From contig PCDM01000007.1 in NCBI GenBank assembly GCA_002778215.1, positions 1,054,001-1,118,000 on the forward strand: 64,000 nt of DNA, given 5' to 3'. Position 1 is the first letter of the stretch. The number at the start of each line of letters is the position of its first letter. Below the pieces are notes generated by a model. It was not told the origin of the DNA. It did no database searches and saw nothing but the letters and a program-made list of their open reading frames with translations. Source of the stretch: Esteya vermicola (Eukaryota; Ascomycota; Sordariomycetes; Ophiostomatales; Ophiostomataceae). Below are positions 30,803 through 40,603 of the stretch, piece by piece. The position numbers and the translations under genes were made by a program.

Positions 30803-32209
30803 TCAGGCTTGGAAACGCGGCACCGAGCTGAGCAGCTGCTCATCCTTGACGTCCTCTTCCTTCTTGACCGGAATGGACCCCTCTTCCGCCCCCTGACGCA
30901 TCAGGCGCTCCTGCTGCCTCTGGCGCTCCTGGCGCTCACGCCGCTCCTGCTGGCGTCGTTGCTCTTCCTCCTGTTCCTCACGATCCCAACGCGCATGCTG
31001 CTCCAGACGGATCTGCATCTCCCGCCGGGCCATCTCATACTCTTCCTGATCCTCCAGGCTGTTGCCGCCGTACCCATACTGGTACTCGTACATCTCCCGC
31101 TGGAACTGGAGATGCTGGCGATGAAGATGTTCCCGGAACTCCGGGTCCCGGATGTCGTTAAGGATGCCATAGCCATGCTGCTGAACTGGCTGGTGAACTG
31201 GCTGTTGGACAGGCTGTTGGACAGGCTGGTGAACTGGCTGGTGATGGTGGTACTCCTGGTGGTACTCCTGGTGGTACTCCTGGTGGTTCTCCTGGTGGTT
31301 CTCCTGGTGGTAGATCTGTTGGGGCTGCTGGGGCTGCTGGGGCTGCTGGGAGTGCTGGAATTGCTGCTGGAATTGCCGGTATTCCGGGATTTCGTGTCCC
31401 AGAAACTGGTATCCCTCCTGGTATCGCTCCTGGAATCTCTCCTGGGCGGGCAGGGGCGGTGGAGAAGACGGCAGAGACGAGACAGGCTCGACCGGCTGCT
31501 CGACGGCCAGCTCGACAGCCTGCTCGACCTGCTCCGGCGGCTGCTGGACGGGCTGCTGATAAAGAACCGCCTGGGCCTCTTGCGGCTCCTCCTTCTTGAC
31601 GGTGGGCTGAGGAGCCGACGGGGCCGTCGCCGGGGTCGTCTGCTGCCGCGGTCCCAGCGGCAGGACGGGCGACGGCGGCGGCGGGTCCACGTGAGAGGCC
31701 GGCGGCGTCTCGTCCTTCTCGACGCTGTCGAGGATCTCGGCCGGACGCCGGCGTCGCTCGGCTCGCTGGGCCCTCTCTGACTTTTCGGGCTTCTTTGTCG
31801 TCTCTGTCGTCTCTGTCGTCTCTGGTCTCTCTGTCAGTCTCTCTGTCTCGACCACGGCCGTTCTCGTCTCATGAGGCTCTGCCATGTCGGTCGTCTCAGT
31901 CGTCTCAGTCGACTCCGTCATCTCTCGCGGCTCGATAATCACTCGGATCTCGTCTTTGATTTCGGGCGATGAGCTCCTGGGCACGCGGGCTCTCGTGCTT
32001 CTCGTCTCTCTCGTCTCTCTCGTCTCTCTCGTCTCTCTCGTGCTTCTCGTCTCTCGTCGCTCGCGCCGGCGCGTCTCTCGCTCTCGCACTATTTGGGCAA
32101 TGCGTCTCTCACGCTTCTCACCGTAGTTGACCGATCGTGTTCGTCGCTGTGGCCGCGTCGCCGCTGCCGTCAACTCTCGCTGGGCTGCTCGTCTCGTCCG
32201 GGGAGGCAT
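30803..32209 (-). CDS. repeat-rich disordered protein of unknown function
   Basis: A 468-aa open frame starting MPPRTRRAAQRELTAAA. Successive low-complexity blocks are visible: a basic N-terminus with (RET)n repeats (RETRETRETRETRSTR), (TET/TTE)n, a Pro-rich centre (PPPPSPVLPLG), Gln/Val/Glu-rich QQPVQQPPEQVEQAVE, tandem NHQE/YHQE units, PVQQ/PVHQ units, and a final long Arg/Glu/Gln helix (REEQEEEQRRQQERRERQ) that should form a coiled coil or single alpha helix. Lys-rich VKKEE motifs recur and resemble SUMO-acceptor sequences. No enzyme domain is seen. The basic start and composition suggest a nuclear protein. Confidence 0.6.
   Translation of the reverse strand: MPPRTRRAAQRELTAAATRPQRRTRSVNYGEKRERRIAQIVRERETRRRERRETRSTRETRETRETRETRSTRARVPRSSSPEIKDEIRVIIEPREMTESTETTETTDMAEPHETRTAVVETERLTERPETTETTETTKKPEKSERAQRAERRRRPAEILDSVEKDETPPASHVDPPPPSPVLPLGPRQQTTPATAPSAPQPTVKKEEPQEAQAVLYQQPVQQPPEQVEQAVELAVEQPVEPVSSLPSSPPPLPAQERFQERYQEGYQFLGHEIPEYRQFQQQFQHSQQPQQPQQPQQIYHQENHQENHQEYHQEYHQEYHHHQPVHQPVQQPVQQPVHQPVQQHGYGILNDIRDPEFREHLHRQHLQFQREMYEYQYGYGGNSLEDQEEYEMARREMQIRLEQHARWDREEQEEEQRRQQERRERQERQRQQERLMRQGAEEGSIPVKKEEDVKDEQLLSSVPRFQA
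31200..31320 (-). repeat. coding tandem repeats (YHQE / PVQQ units)
   Basis: Plus-strand GGTGGTACTCCT and GGTGGTTCTCCT 12-mers repeat about five times, next to GGCTGTTGGACA/GGCTGGTGAACT 12-mers. They encode four-residue periods in the unknown protein. Confidence 0.85.
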
Positions 32210-32824
32210 CTTTGTAGTTGTAAACGTGGGTCAGGCTAGAGGGTAGCGTGTGGGGATGGTGGCTGCTAGTCGAGGGAAGAATGAAAACTGAGAAACCGGT
32301 CCTCCCCTCCCCCAACAGGGATTCAGGGGGATCACGTGTTTCAGTCTGCTGACATGATCCTTCGGACGCCTACGGCTGACGGTGACCCACTCTGCACAGT
32401 ACTTTAAAAAGGCGTCCGCCGGGGTGGCTGGCCGTGCGACGGCGAATACGAGAAATCCTGCATGGACGGGACGCTGTAGGCACGGCATCCTGGCTTTTGT
32501 TCACCGCTGTTCTTGTGCGACGTGTTGCGATAATTTGTGATTTACAGAGTGTGATACGGAGTATTATTCTGAAATTATCTGAAATTATCTGAAATTGCAC
32601 TTTTATTGTTATCTCTGCAATGCGTACTTTTGCTTGCTGACTACTCTGGCTGACTGACCATTGACTACTTCCTACTCCGACTTCTCTTGCTGACTAATAT
32701 TACTCTCCACTCCTGACTACTCCGCACTCCGTACTCTGACCTCCACTTCTCCCTGCTGACTACCGACTACTGCTAACTACTGATGACTAATCTGCCGCTA
32801 TCTGCCTCTCCTGCTGACGACTGC
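32210..32824. other. intergenic spacer with short repeats
   Basis: It contains three near-exact copies of TATCTGAAAT at about 32574-32600, one TACGGAGTA word (32552), and a 190-bp tract (32635-32820) built of CTGACTA/GACTACT-like words. No gene. Confidence 0.55.
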
Positions 32825-34249
32825 CTACTCCATCTCATCATCGGCATCGTCGAGCAACATGTTGTAGAGCTCGGCCTGCTCCTGCAGCGTCCGCCCCAGC
32901 GACTGCCCCGCCAGCTGTCCGTCCACGCAGTGCACCATGCGGTCCGACACCTGCTCCAGACGCATCATCTCGATCCGGATCGACCCCACCGACTCCCGCA
33001 GGCCCCGGATCGACTGCGCCATCTCGCTCTCCACCGCCGCCTGCTGCTGCGCGTTCTCGCGCGTCTCGCTCTCCAGCATCGCCATCGACGCGTTGTCCAC
33101 CTGCAGCCGCACCACAATCTCCTCCGTCTCCTCCCGGCTGGCCGTCTCCTCCGGCCCTAGCTCGAGGAGTCCTCCTCCTCCTCCTTCTGCGACAGACCCG
33201 CCAACAGACCCTCCAGGCCCCAGCAGCGCCTGACGAGCCCGCTCCACCTCCTGCTGCAGCCGCACGTGAAAGGCCCGGTGCGACTCCTCCGGCGGGCCGC
33301 TGTCCACAAACAGCGCCGGCACCTTTTGCGCACACCCGCGGCAGCGCCGCAGCGGAAAGACCATGGACGCCGTCGTCGCCTCGGGCGCGTCGTGCATCGC
33401 CTGGTGCAGGTCGTAAAAGGCCTCTGTGTGGAAGCGCCGCCCGCAGCGCCCGCAGCGGAAGTTCTCCTCCACCGCCGCGTCGTCAATGACGTCATCGTCC
33501 ATCGACGCGAGCTCGGCCCGCAGCGCCAGCTTCATGCGCACGAGCCGCTGGCGCAGCTGCAGCAGGCGGTCGGGCAGTGCGCCGACGCCGGCCTCGGCCG
33601 TCTCGACGTGCTGGCGCGTGCTGGCGAGCTCGCGCACGAGATTCTCGGCGGCAACGCCCTGCTCGTGGGCGGCGGCCTTGAGCTCGCGGAGGCGGCGGCA
33701 CTCGGCCTCGGTGTCGGCGACGATGGCGTCCATGTCGGCGGGGCTGAGCAGGGGCAGCTCGAGCTCGAGGATGCGGCGGACGACGGTCTCCTTGGTCAGC
33801 TGCTCCTTGTAGGAGAAGCGCAGCTTGCGGAAGAGGCCCTCGAGATAGTCGAGCTCGTTGAGGGCCGAGCGGTAGTCGGGGGCGTGGGGGCCGCCGTCGC
33901 GCCGCTTGACGATGCTGAGCAGGGAGTCGAGGCCCGTCTGGGCCTCGCTGGAGTGGACGTAGTGGGCGACGTCGTCCATGTGGACGAGGTTGATGTGGCG
34001 GGCCATGAGGGCCTCCTGGCGGAAGAGCTCTTCCTGGAGGCGGAGGCCGTAGGCGAGGCCGCTGTTGAGGTCGGCGGGGATGTGGCCGTCGGTGTCGGTC
34101 TCGGGCGTCGGGGCGGGGGCGAGGGGGGCCATGCTGCTGGAGCTGAAGGAGGAGGCGCGCGTGGAGACGGCCGAGAGGCTCTGGAAGCTGTCGTTTTGGC
34201 TGGCGCTGGCGGTGGAGCGGGAGCGCGAGGTTGAGCGAGTTTTGGCCAT
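32825..34249 (-). CDS. coiled-coil protein with zinc-finger-like modules, possibly kinetochore Sos7-like
   Basis: A 474-aa intronless frame on the minus strand. After a Ser-rich basic start (MAKTRSTSRSRSTASASQ) comes an acidic/helical region. Its segment LFRKLRFSYKEQLTKETVV recalls the conserved coiled-coil start of fungal kinetochore Sos7/Kre28 proteins; this is my recollection of the family and is weak evidence. Further coiled coils follow. In the middle are a classical C-X2-C-X12-H-X3-H module (CGRCGRRFHTEAFYDLHQ...) and a second C-X2-C-X17-H-X3-H site (CRGC ... HRAFH), unusual for a kinetochore coiled coil. The C-terminal helix ends in an acidic DDADDEME. The function should be treated as unknown. 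Confidence 0.5.
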   Translation of the reverse strand: MAKTRSTSRSRSTASASQNDSFQSLSAVSTRASSFSSSSMAPLAPAPTPETDTDGHIPADLNSGLAYGLRLQEELFRQEALMARHINLVHMDDVAHYVHSSEAQTGLDSLLSIVKRRDGGPHAPDYRSALNELDYLEGLFRKLRFSYKEQLTKETVVRRILELELPLLSPADMDAIVADTEAECRRLRELKAAAHEQGVAAENLVRELASTRQHVETAEAGVGALPDRLLQLRQRLVRMKLALRAELASMDDDVIDDAAVEENFRCGRCGRRFHTEAFYDLHQAMHDAPEATTASMVFPLRRCRGCAQKVPALFVDSGPPEESHRAFHVRLQQEVERARQALLGPGGSVGGSVAEGGGGGLLELGPEETASREETEEIVVRLQVDNASMAMLESETRENAQQQAAVESEMAQSIRGLRESVGSIRIEMMRLEQVSDRMVHCVDGQLAGQSLGRTLQEQAELYNMLLDDADDEME

Positions 34250-35260
34250 TGTGCTTGTTTGTATGTTTGTAGGTTTGTAGGTTTGTATAGAGGTTTGGTT
34301 TGTTTGTTTGTGGAGTTTGAAAGGTTTGGAGTTTGGAGATTAAAAAGTTGTAAAGGAGTCAAGAGAAGAGGTAGAGGTAAAGAAAGAGAAAGAGATAGGA
34401 ATGGAGAGAAGAGAGGGATAAAGAGAAGGATGAAGAGAAGAGGGAGACAGAAAGAGGGAGGCAGAGGGAGAGGGAACGTCTGGGTATTCGTCGTCTTGCT
34501 CGTCTTTCGGACCAGTCTCTCCAGATCGGTCATGGGTCATGAGGTCGCAAGAGACCTTTTATCGTGGTCTAGGTCTGGGTGGCAGGGATCGGAGCTGATC
34601 CTTCTGCACAGTACTCACACTCGGTCCGTAGGAAAGAGCAGAGGAGTCGGCAAGGCGCTGCTGCATAAAGGAGGGTTGCAGTAGTGCCGTGCAAAAAAAG
34701 TACATGTAAACAAAAAAGTAAACATTGGGCTAGAGGGGGTCCACTTTTTACGTGGCACCACTCTCTCTATCACTCTCTACCAAGTACTCATGTACCACTC
34801 TACTCCTACCAACTCTATCACTCTACTCGCACACTCTACTCGCACACTCTCGTACCAACTCTATCACTCTACGTCTCCCACCCTCTCTACCGTCTCCCAC
34901 CCTCCCACACTCTCACACCATTTTCTCCTTCTCTCTTCCCTCTGCGAACCCAACCACACTAGCCCAATGAGGCTAGACTGGATGCCTTACAACTTATAAA
35001 GTACCATACAGATATCACAAAAGTCAGTCAGCAAAAGTCAGCAAAAAGTCTGTCAACCAAGAATACAGAACCTCAGCCGCAGCAAATTTTCGGCTTTCTC
35101 TCTGCATACATGAAACACTATCGACCCCTGTCTGCTACCTGCTGCCTCCTCTGTTCTCTCCCGTCTTCTTTCCTCTCTACGGTACTGTCCTTTCCCCCGT
35201 CTTCTCTCTCCCGTCTTCTCTCCTCCTCTGCTCTCTACGGTACTGTCCCCCCTCCTCTGT
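34250..35260. other. intergenic spacer with CACTCTAC repeats
   Basis: The left part is the purine-rich upstream region of the coiled-coil gene with TTTGTAGGTTTGTAGG repeats (34262-34285). The middle (34760-34930) is a degenerate array of CACTCTACTCGCA / CTATCACTCTAC words. The right part is CT-rich. No gene. Confidence 0.55.
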
Positions 35261-36604
35261 CTAGTCCTCGTCTTGGCTGTTGTAGGCATACAGGTCCTCA
35301 TCCTCCTCCTCCTCCTCTTCTCCCTCCTGATAGGCCCGCTCGCTCATCATGGGCAGCGGCTCCTGCGCTGTCTCACGCGGCCACTCCCCCCCCTGGCACA
35401 GCTTGCGCATCTGCCTGTAGGCCCGCATGCCATCCATCATCTCATAGTACAGCAGGCGCTGCACCGTCACACCCCTCTCTATCAGGCTGCTCACAATGTT
35501 GATCACGGCCCTGTCCACGAGACCCCTGCCCGCCGGCACCCAGCAGTAGACGTGAGCAAAGGCGAGGTCCAGCCCAATCCCACACACCCGCTCGTACGAC
35601 TGGCCCCAGAACTCGCCATGCCGCGCGTCGCCCACCCACTGGTCCAATGGCCGCACGGCGCCCGGCTCCGACACGTAGAGGTGCTCCAGCCCCGGGAACA
35701 TGGCCGCCATCTGCAGGCCAAACGGCGGCGGCCGCATCTCAGACGGCCGCCGGTGTGACAGCGGCAGCTCCAGCGGTTCCTCGTCCTCGTCGTTGTTCTC
35801 GTTGTCATCGTCCTCTACCGTGAGCGGCATGCCGGTGATAAAGTCGAGAGCCGGCGTCGGCGGGTCCACGGGGCCGTGGCCCGGCAGGTTGAGGTCTGGG
35901 GGGGCGCTCATCTGCGCCGGCGACGCCAGCGGGACGCCGGGCACGGGCTCGGGCACGTGAGTGCGCGTCTCGCGGTCGACGAGAGCGAGATTGCGGACGT
36001 GGGGGTAGGTGGTGACGTCGTCGTCGGGCTTCTCTTCGCCGAGGATGTGCACAATGTCGCGGTGGGCGTGGAAGCGCACGACGATGCTGCTGGTGATGCT
36101 GGTGTGGGAGCGGATGGGCTTGCCGTGGCAGAGGCCGAGGACGAGCTCGTCGGGCACGCGCGCGAGGGCGAGGGCGCGCGACTCGGCGCAGACGGCGAGC
36201 ATGCGGCGCATCGTGCGGGTCTGCAGCCGCACCGTCGGCAGGGCGCAGAGGTTGCCGCAGCGCTTGAGGTGCACCTGCAGGACTTCGGTCTCGCTGGTGA
36301 GGCTGGGGCAGAAGTGCTTCCAGATCATGATGCGCAGCTCGGGGGGCAGGCGACAGAAGCTCTCAAACAGCGTCGGCGGGTTGTCGCGCGGGCCGCGGGT
36401 GTCGACGCGGTGGGCGCCGCGGCCTACGATGCGGCCGCTGCGTCGCGGCTGGCCGTCGGCGCCCAGCTCGGTGGTCTCGACGACGGGGCCGGCGAGGCTC
36501 GCCTCGGCTGCCTGGCGGGCGGCGGCCAGGCGGTTGCTGCGGTCCATGATGCGGACGACGGCTTGCAGATCCATTTTGAGGGTAATGGCAGCTGCTTCGG
36601 TCAT
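35261..36604 (-). CDS. 2EXR-domain protein (minus-strand member of pair)
   Basis: A 447-aa intronless frame. The 2EXR signature is present as FESFCRLPPELRIMIWKHF, a motif found in large families of Pezizomycotina proteins of unknown function. An acidic loop (VEDDDNENNDEDEEPLEL) and an acidic tail (EGEEEEEEDEDLYAYNSQ) surround a conserved C-terminal fold (FPGLEHLYVSEPG, GLDLAFAHVYCWVP). The next plus-strand gene also carries 2EXR, so the two are divergent relatives sharing one promoter region, though their remaining sequences differ strongly. The start may also be at the second Met (MDLQAVVRI), 10 residues in. Confidence 0.8.
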   Translation of the reverse strand: MTEAAAITLKMDLQAVVRIMDRSNRLAAARQAAEASLAGPVVETTELGADGQPRRSGRIVGRGAHRVDTRGPRDNPPTLFESFCRLPPELRIMIWKHFCPSLTSETEVLQVHLKRCGNLCALPTVRLQTRTMRRMLAVCAESRALALARVPDELVLGLCHGKPIRSHTSITSSIVVRFHAHRDIVHILGEEKPDDDVTTYPHVRNLALVDRETRTHVPEPVPGVPLASPAQMSAPPDLNLPGHGPVDPPTPALDFITGMPLTVEDDDNENNDEDEEPLELPLSHRRPSEMRPPPFGLQMAAMFPGLEHLYVSEPGAVRPLDQWVGDARHGEFWGQSYERVCGIGLDLAFAHVYCWVPAGRGLVDRAVINIVSSLIERGVTVQRLLYYEMMDGMRAYRQMRKLCQGGEWPRETAQEPLPMMSERAYQEGEEEEEEDEDLYAYNSQDED

Positions 36605-37365
36605 GCTGGTTCTAGGCGTTGATCTTGGGAGTTTGTCTTTGTGTTTGATTTTCGACGTTGTCTTTGTCTGATTTTTGATTTTGTTTGGGTTGATTTTCTC
36701 ATTTATTTTCTCATTTATTTTCTTTTATTTTCTTTTATTTGATAGTCTCCTTTCTCAATCAGGAATGATTTATACTGGTCGGCCTCGGTCTCCTCTTGCC
36801 TCCCGTACTTTCAGTCTGGATCTCGTCACTGCGGGGATGCTATTCCTGATGCAATGGTCTTTTTCAGAGGACCAGACCAGAGGACCAACATCCATGCTCT
36901 ATCCTTGCACCGTCAACCAACATCCTGCACCGTCTTTCTTTGTCCCTCATCTCCGCCCTCCATGAGCGCTCAAACTTGCTTTTTCCGGCCGAGTCATGAC
37001 TCCCAAGTTACATCATCTCTTCTCTTTCACTTCATCCCTCGAGTCCGAGTATCCGTCCAGCTCGATGCTCTCCTCTGCCTGTTCTCTGTTCTCCCTCTGT
37101 TTTCCCTCTGTTTTCTCTGTTTCCCCTCTTCTTTCCCTCTTCTTTCTCAGCCTTCTGGTCCTCATTTTCGCCCCCCTGGATTTCTTTTTAAACCCCCCCT
37201 CCTTCCCTCCCCCCTGCTGCTTTCTTTTTTCAAAATCCCATCCTCTGATTCACCACAAGTCCCCCATTCACCGTCTCGACTACTCCAGTCCCCTTGCACC
37301 CCTGCTCTCACCACCCCTGTCTCATAAAAGTCCTGCACCTGCCCTCAGCCCCTTCCTTCGTCAAC
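36605..37365. other. divergent promoter between two 2EXR genes
   Basis: No gene. T/C-rich on the right half with CTCATAAAAG (about 37320) as a probable TATA-like element 45 nt before the plus-strand ATG, and TTATTTTCTCATTTATTTTC repeats near 36700 on the left. Confidence 0.5.
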
Positions 37366-38742
37366 ATGTCGTCCGAAGACGGAGAACATGGACGCCTCCT
37401 CGAGGTCAACATGACCATGGACGACCCCCAGGCCTCCTTCTCCCAGGTCGCCGAAGCCACCGCCCAGACCACAGAGGCTGGCTGCGTCGCCGAGGATGGC
37501 TCCTCCCAGCTTCGCCCCGGCACCATTATGCTGCCCATCCCCCCCTCCATCTCCCTCGTCTGCGACTACGCGGCCCCCGTCATGGCCGATGCCGCCGCCC
37601 TCGACCAGGTCGAGCCACTCAGGGCCGTCCCTGCTACCGCCTTTTCCTTCTTCCCCCAGCTGCCCATTGAAATCCGCTCCAGAATTTGGCAGTTTGCCAT
37701 TGACACTGACGAAACTCCCCGCATCCACTACTACAACCTCTTCAACTACAACCGAGCCGAGAACTGGCACTCGTCCTCCATCCGCCAGATGCTCGACCAC
37801 TACGACCGGCCCACCCACCCCCGCCACCCCCACCCCCTCTCCACCACCACCCGCAACTATTCCGTCATCGTCGACGGCGAGCGCCAGCACGTCCGCCGCA
37901 TCGACTCCCAGACCGACGAGCTCGCCTGGACCTCCGCCAACCGCCTCCAGAACCTCTGGGACTTTGGCCTCCACACCGCCTGCAAGGAGTCGCGCCACAT
38001 CCTCCTCCGCCACCTCCACCACTCGGGGCCCCTCTGGCTGCCCTCGGAGCGTGGTCACGTGATCTCCGTCATCCACGACAACAACGAAAAGGTCCAGCTG
38101 CGCGTCGCCCCCTACCGCGACCTTGTCTGTCTCCGCTTCTCGCCCCACGACCTCGAGGCCACCATCCACATGAACTGGGGCGCCTTCTTGGCCCACCTGC
38201 CCCTCCTCAACCTCCCCACGTACCCCAACTTCAACCTCGCCCTCGAGTTTGATGTCACCTGGCTGCAGAACCTCGGCGCCCGCGGCGCCGCCCAAAAGGT
38301 CATGCTCGAGCCCTCGCTGCGCGGCCTCGCCGCCCGCGCCTTCTGGGCCTGGCAGAAGAACGAGATCCCCCGCTGGGCCCGCCTCTGGCTCATCGACCGC
38401 AGCCGCGCCATCAGCCCCGACTACCTGCTTGCGCCCACCTTTGACGGCCGCTTCCTGATGGCCGACCGCGTCTACCGCTACCGTGGTGGGCCCAACCTCT
38501 GCGACGACCACGTCTTCTCCGACGGCCGCGACCGCTATGTCGAGAGCTACCAGTGGAACAACGAGGTCTACTACCGCGGCCCCTACTACTCGCCCAACGC
38601 CTGTGCCGTGCTCCTCTTTATGAGCTGGCTGCTGCGCAACTGCTGCATCACCAACAAGGACCGCCGCGACACCAACCTGCCCCTCGTCCACAACGAGGCC
38701 TTTATTCGCGTGCTCCACCAGGTGCCGCGCGACTGGGGGTGA
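37366..38742 (+). CDS. 2EXR-domain protein (plus-strand member of pair)
   Basis: A 458-aa intronless gene. The signature FSFFPQLPIEIRSRIWQFA is at about residue 100, followed by a typical family region (HTACKESRHILLRHLHH, YRDLVCLRFSPHDLEA). The C-terminal part is rich in aromatic residues (YQWNNEVYYRGPYYS). The ATG at 37366 was chosen because the in-frame upstream ATG at 37294 precedes the TATA-like element. Function unknown. Codon third positions are very C-rich. Confidence 0.8.
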   Translation: MSSEDGEHGRLLEVNMTMDDPQASFSQVAEATAQTTEAGCVAEDGSSQLRPGTIMLPIPPSISLVCDYAAPVMADAAALDQVEPLRAVPATAFSFFPQLPIEIRSRIWQFAIDTDETPRIHYYNLFNYNRAENWHSSSIRQMLDHYDRPTHPRHPHPLSTTTRNYSVIVDGERQHVRRIDSQTDELAWTSANRLQNLWDFGLHTACKESRHILLRHLHHSGPLWLPSERGHVISVIHDNNEKVQLRVAPYRDLVCLRFSPHDLEATIHMNWGAFLAHLPLLNLPTYPNFNLALEFDVTWLQNLGARGAAQKVMLEPSLRGLAARAFWAWQKNEIPRWARLWLIDRSRAISPDYLLAPTFDGRFLMADRVYRYRGGPNLCDDHVFSDGRDRYVESYQWNNEVYYRGPYYSPNACAVLLFMSWLLRNCCITNKDRRDTNLPLVHNEAFIRVLHQVPRDWG

Positions 38743-39434
38743 GCGGCCGGAGAGGCCTCTCAGCTTTCTTTGAAATGCATATTACGTAGAGATGAGAACA
38801 GGAAAGTAATGACGTAGAATTGTAAACAGGATAGGAATGGGATAGAGATGAGAACAAATTGGGAATACATGGGCAAGATGGGAACTGAATGTACGAATCT
38901 TTGATAGTTCGATTTGATAGTTGAATCATACTAGTTTGTTATTCATACTCCGTCATATTATGAATATTCTTCACGGTAATCAAAACGTACTCTAGAATCC
39001 TCCATGACGAGCTCTACTCGCAGAGGGAATACGAGTACAGTCGCACACACTGTATTGCCACCAACTCTTCTATTCATCCCTAATTCGTTCAGTACTTTTT
39101 TTCATACGGAACCTCCGATTTCAGCTTCCACAACTGCCGAAAGAAACTTTCACATGCTCTGTGTAATTTGCTCTTTGTTGGGCTCCAACGATGAGGCAAC
39201 CGGTGCCCGATCGAAGATGGTGGTGTGACCCTCAACGAAAAAAAGTCCTGTTTCAGTTGTGGCCTGGATGCCTTGCTGGTTTACCTCCTTGGTTCGCTGC
39301 GCTTCGTTCCAGATAAGAGGGCTAGAGGTCATTGGTGGAGAAGATAAGGAGCTAGGACTTGCTCTGTGAGCACTAAACGTTTTGTGCGAGCTATATAATG
39401 AGTGAATGCACTGGCCCCTTCAACAAAGACAGCA
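38743..39434. other. intergenic spacer
   Basis: An AT-richer stretch with TACTCCGTCATATTATG and GAATACGAGTACAG words, ending at tRNA-Asp. No gene. Confidence 0.5.
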
Positions 39435-39506
39435 TCTCTTGTAGTATAGTGGTCAGTATACGGGCTTGTCACGCCCGGGACCCGGGTTCAATTCCCGGCG
39501 AGAGAG
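39435..39506 (+). tRNA. tRNA-Asp (anticodon GTC)
   Basis: Cloverleaf of 72 nt: acceptor TCTCTTG/CGAGAGA, D arm GTATAGTGGTCAGTATAC, anticodon stem CGGGC/GCCCG with loop TTGTCAC (GTC), T arm CCGGGTTCAATTCCCGG. A T-rich tract follows, as expected for Pol III termination. Confidence 0.95.
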
Positions 39507-40603
39507 CATCTTTTTTGCCGTTTTTGACTGCCTTTGTATTATTTTCCATTAATTTTCTTTTTTTCCTCTTTTTTCTTTTTTATTTATTTTTTTTTTGTTT
39601 TAAAATTATTTTTTTTTAATTCCAATTTTTCGATACTCTCCTCCATTCTTGTCTCATTTTCCCTCCTACATCCCACTTTCTCACCTCGCACGTCGATCCC
39701 CTACAGAATTCTCGTAGCACTGCCCTCTGTCGTGCTCTCCTGCATGACCCCTCATCTGGGCTCTAAACTTCGATCGCTGTGTCGCTTCTCGTATTGTCTC
39801 TCTATTTTCCGCCTGTAAGAGTGCTCTCATGAGTGCTCCCATGAATTCCTACGAGTGCTCCCATGAGTCCTCACTTTAATGAGTGCTCACTCCCAGACAG
39901 TGTGGCGTCACCTAATGCAGCTTCCTGGTCATTATCGTCTTGTACAACTCGACAGGTCTCGCTCCTCCCCTGTCCGTCCACCGCTTCTCTGCTGCCTGCC
40001 CACCGCCTGTCCGCTCTCTCTCTCTCTCCTTCTTTCTCTCTCTCCTTCTCTCCTTCTCTCCTTCCCTCTTTCCTTTCCTCCTCCCTCTCTCCTTCTGTCT
40101 TCGTTTATTGCCCCACACGTCTTTCCTCTCACCAGACGCCTGACCCATCTCCTCGTTCTTTCCTCACAGCAGAAAGCAAGGCAATCCACTCGAATCTTGA
40201 CTTTAAAACATCTACGAGGCAAGGACGTTGGAGGACGTGGGAGTATTCTCTGCAGAATTATGGGGCTCGTCGTCTTCATCTTCATCGTACTTGCCCTCTG
40301 TCTCATCTGTACCTTCCTCCCGTAGTGCCACAAGGCTGACAGGGAAGGAAGGCTGTTGACTCCTTCCTAAATAAATTGGCCATCAAGGCTCTGCCTGTTC
40401 TTTTTTCTCTTCTCTTCCCTCTCTTCTCTCTCTCTTCTTTTTCCCTCTCTTCTTGTTCCTCACCCCTCTCACCCCTCATCCAATCCTTCCATCCTTCCAC
40501 CCCTCATCTGCCCACCCCTCTTCTCTGCGCCTTTTTTTCTCCTCTACCTTACAACACCACTTTGTTTCTCTTCAACTGGTCTCTCCCTTTTTTCCTCTCT
40601 TGA
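39507..40603. other. intergenic spacer, T/C-rich
   Basis: T-rich downstream of the tRNA (39530-39620), then GAGTGCTC(C/A)ATGAG repeats at about 39820-39890, then long CT-rich tracts leading to the F-box gene. No gene supported; frames here encode only Ser/Leu/Phe runs. Confidence 0.55.

Noticed and set aside
37345..38718. 457-aa minus-strand frame
   Set aside because: Exact antisense of the plus-strand 2EXR gene, Val/Gly/Glu-rich, no family.
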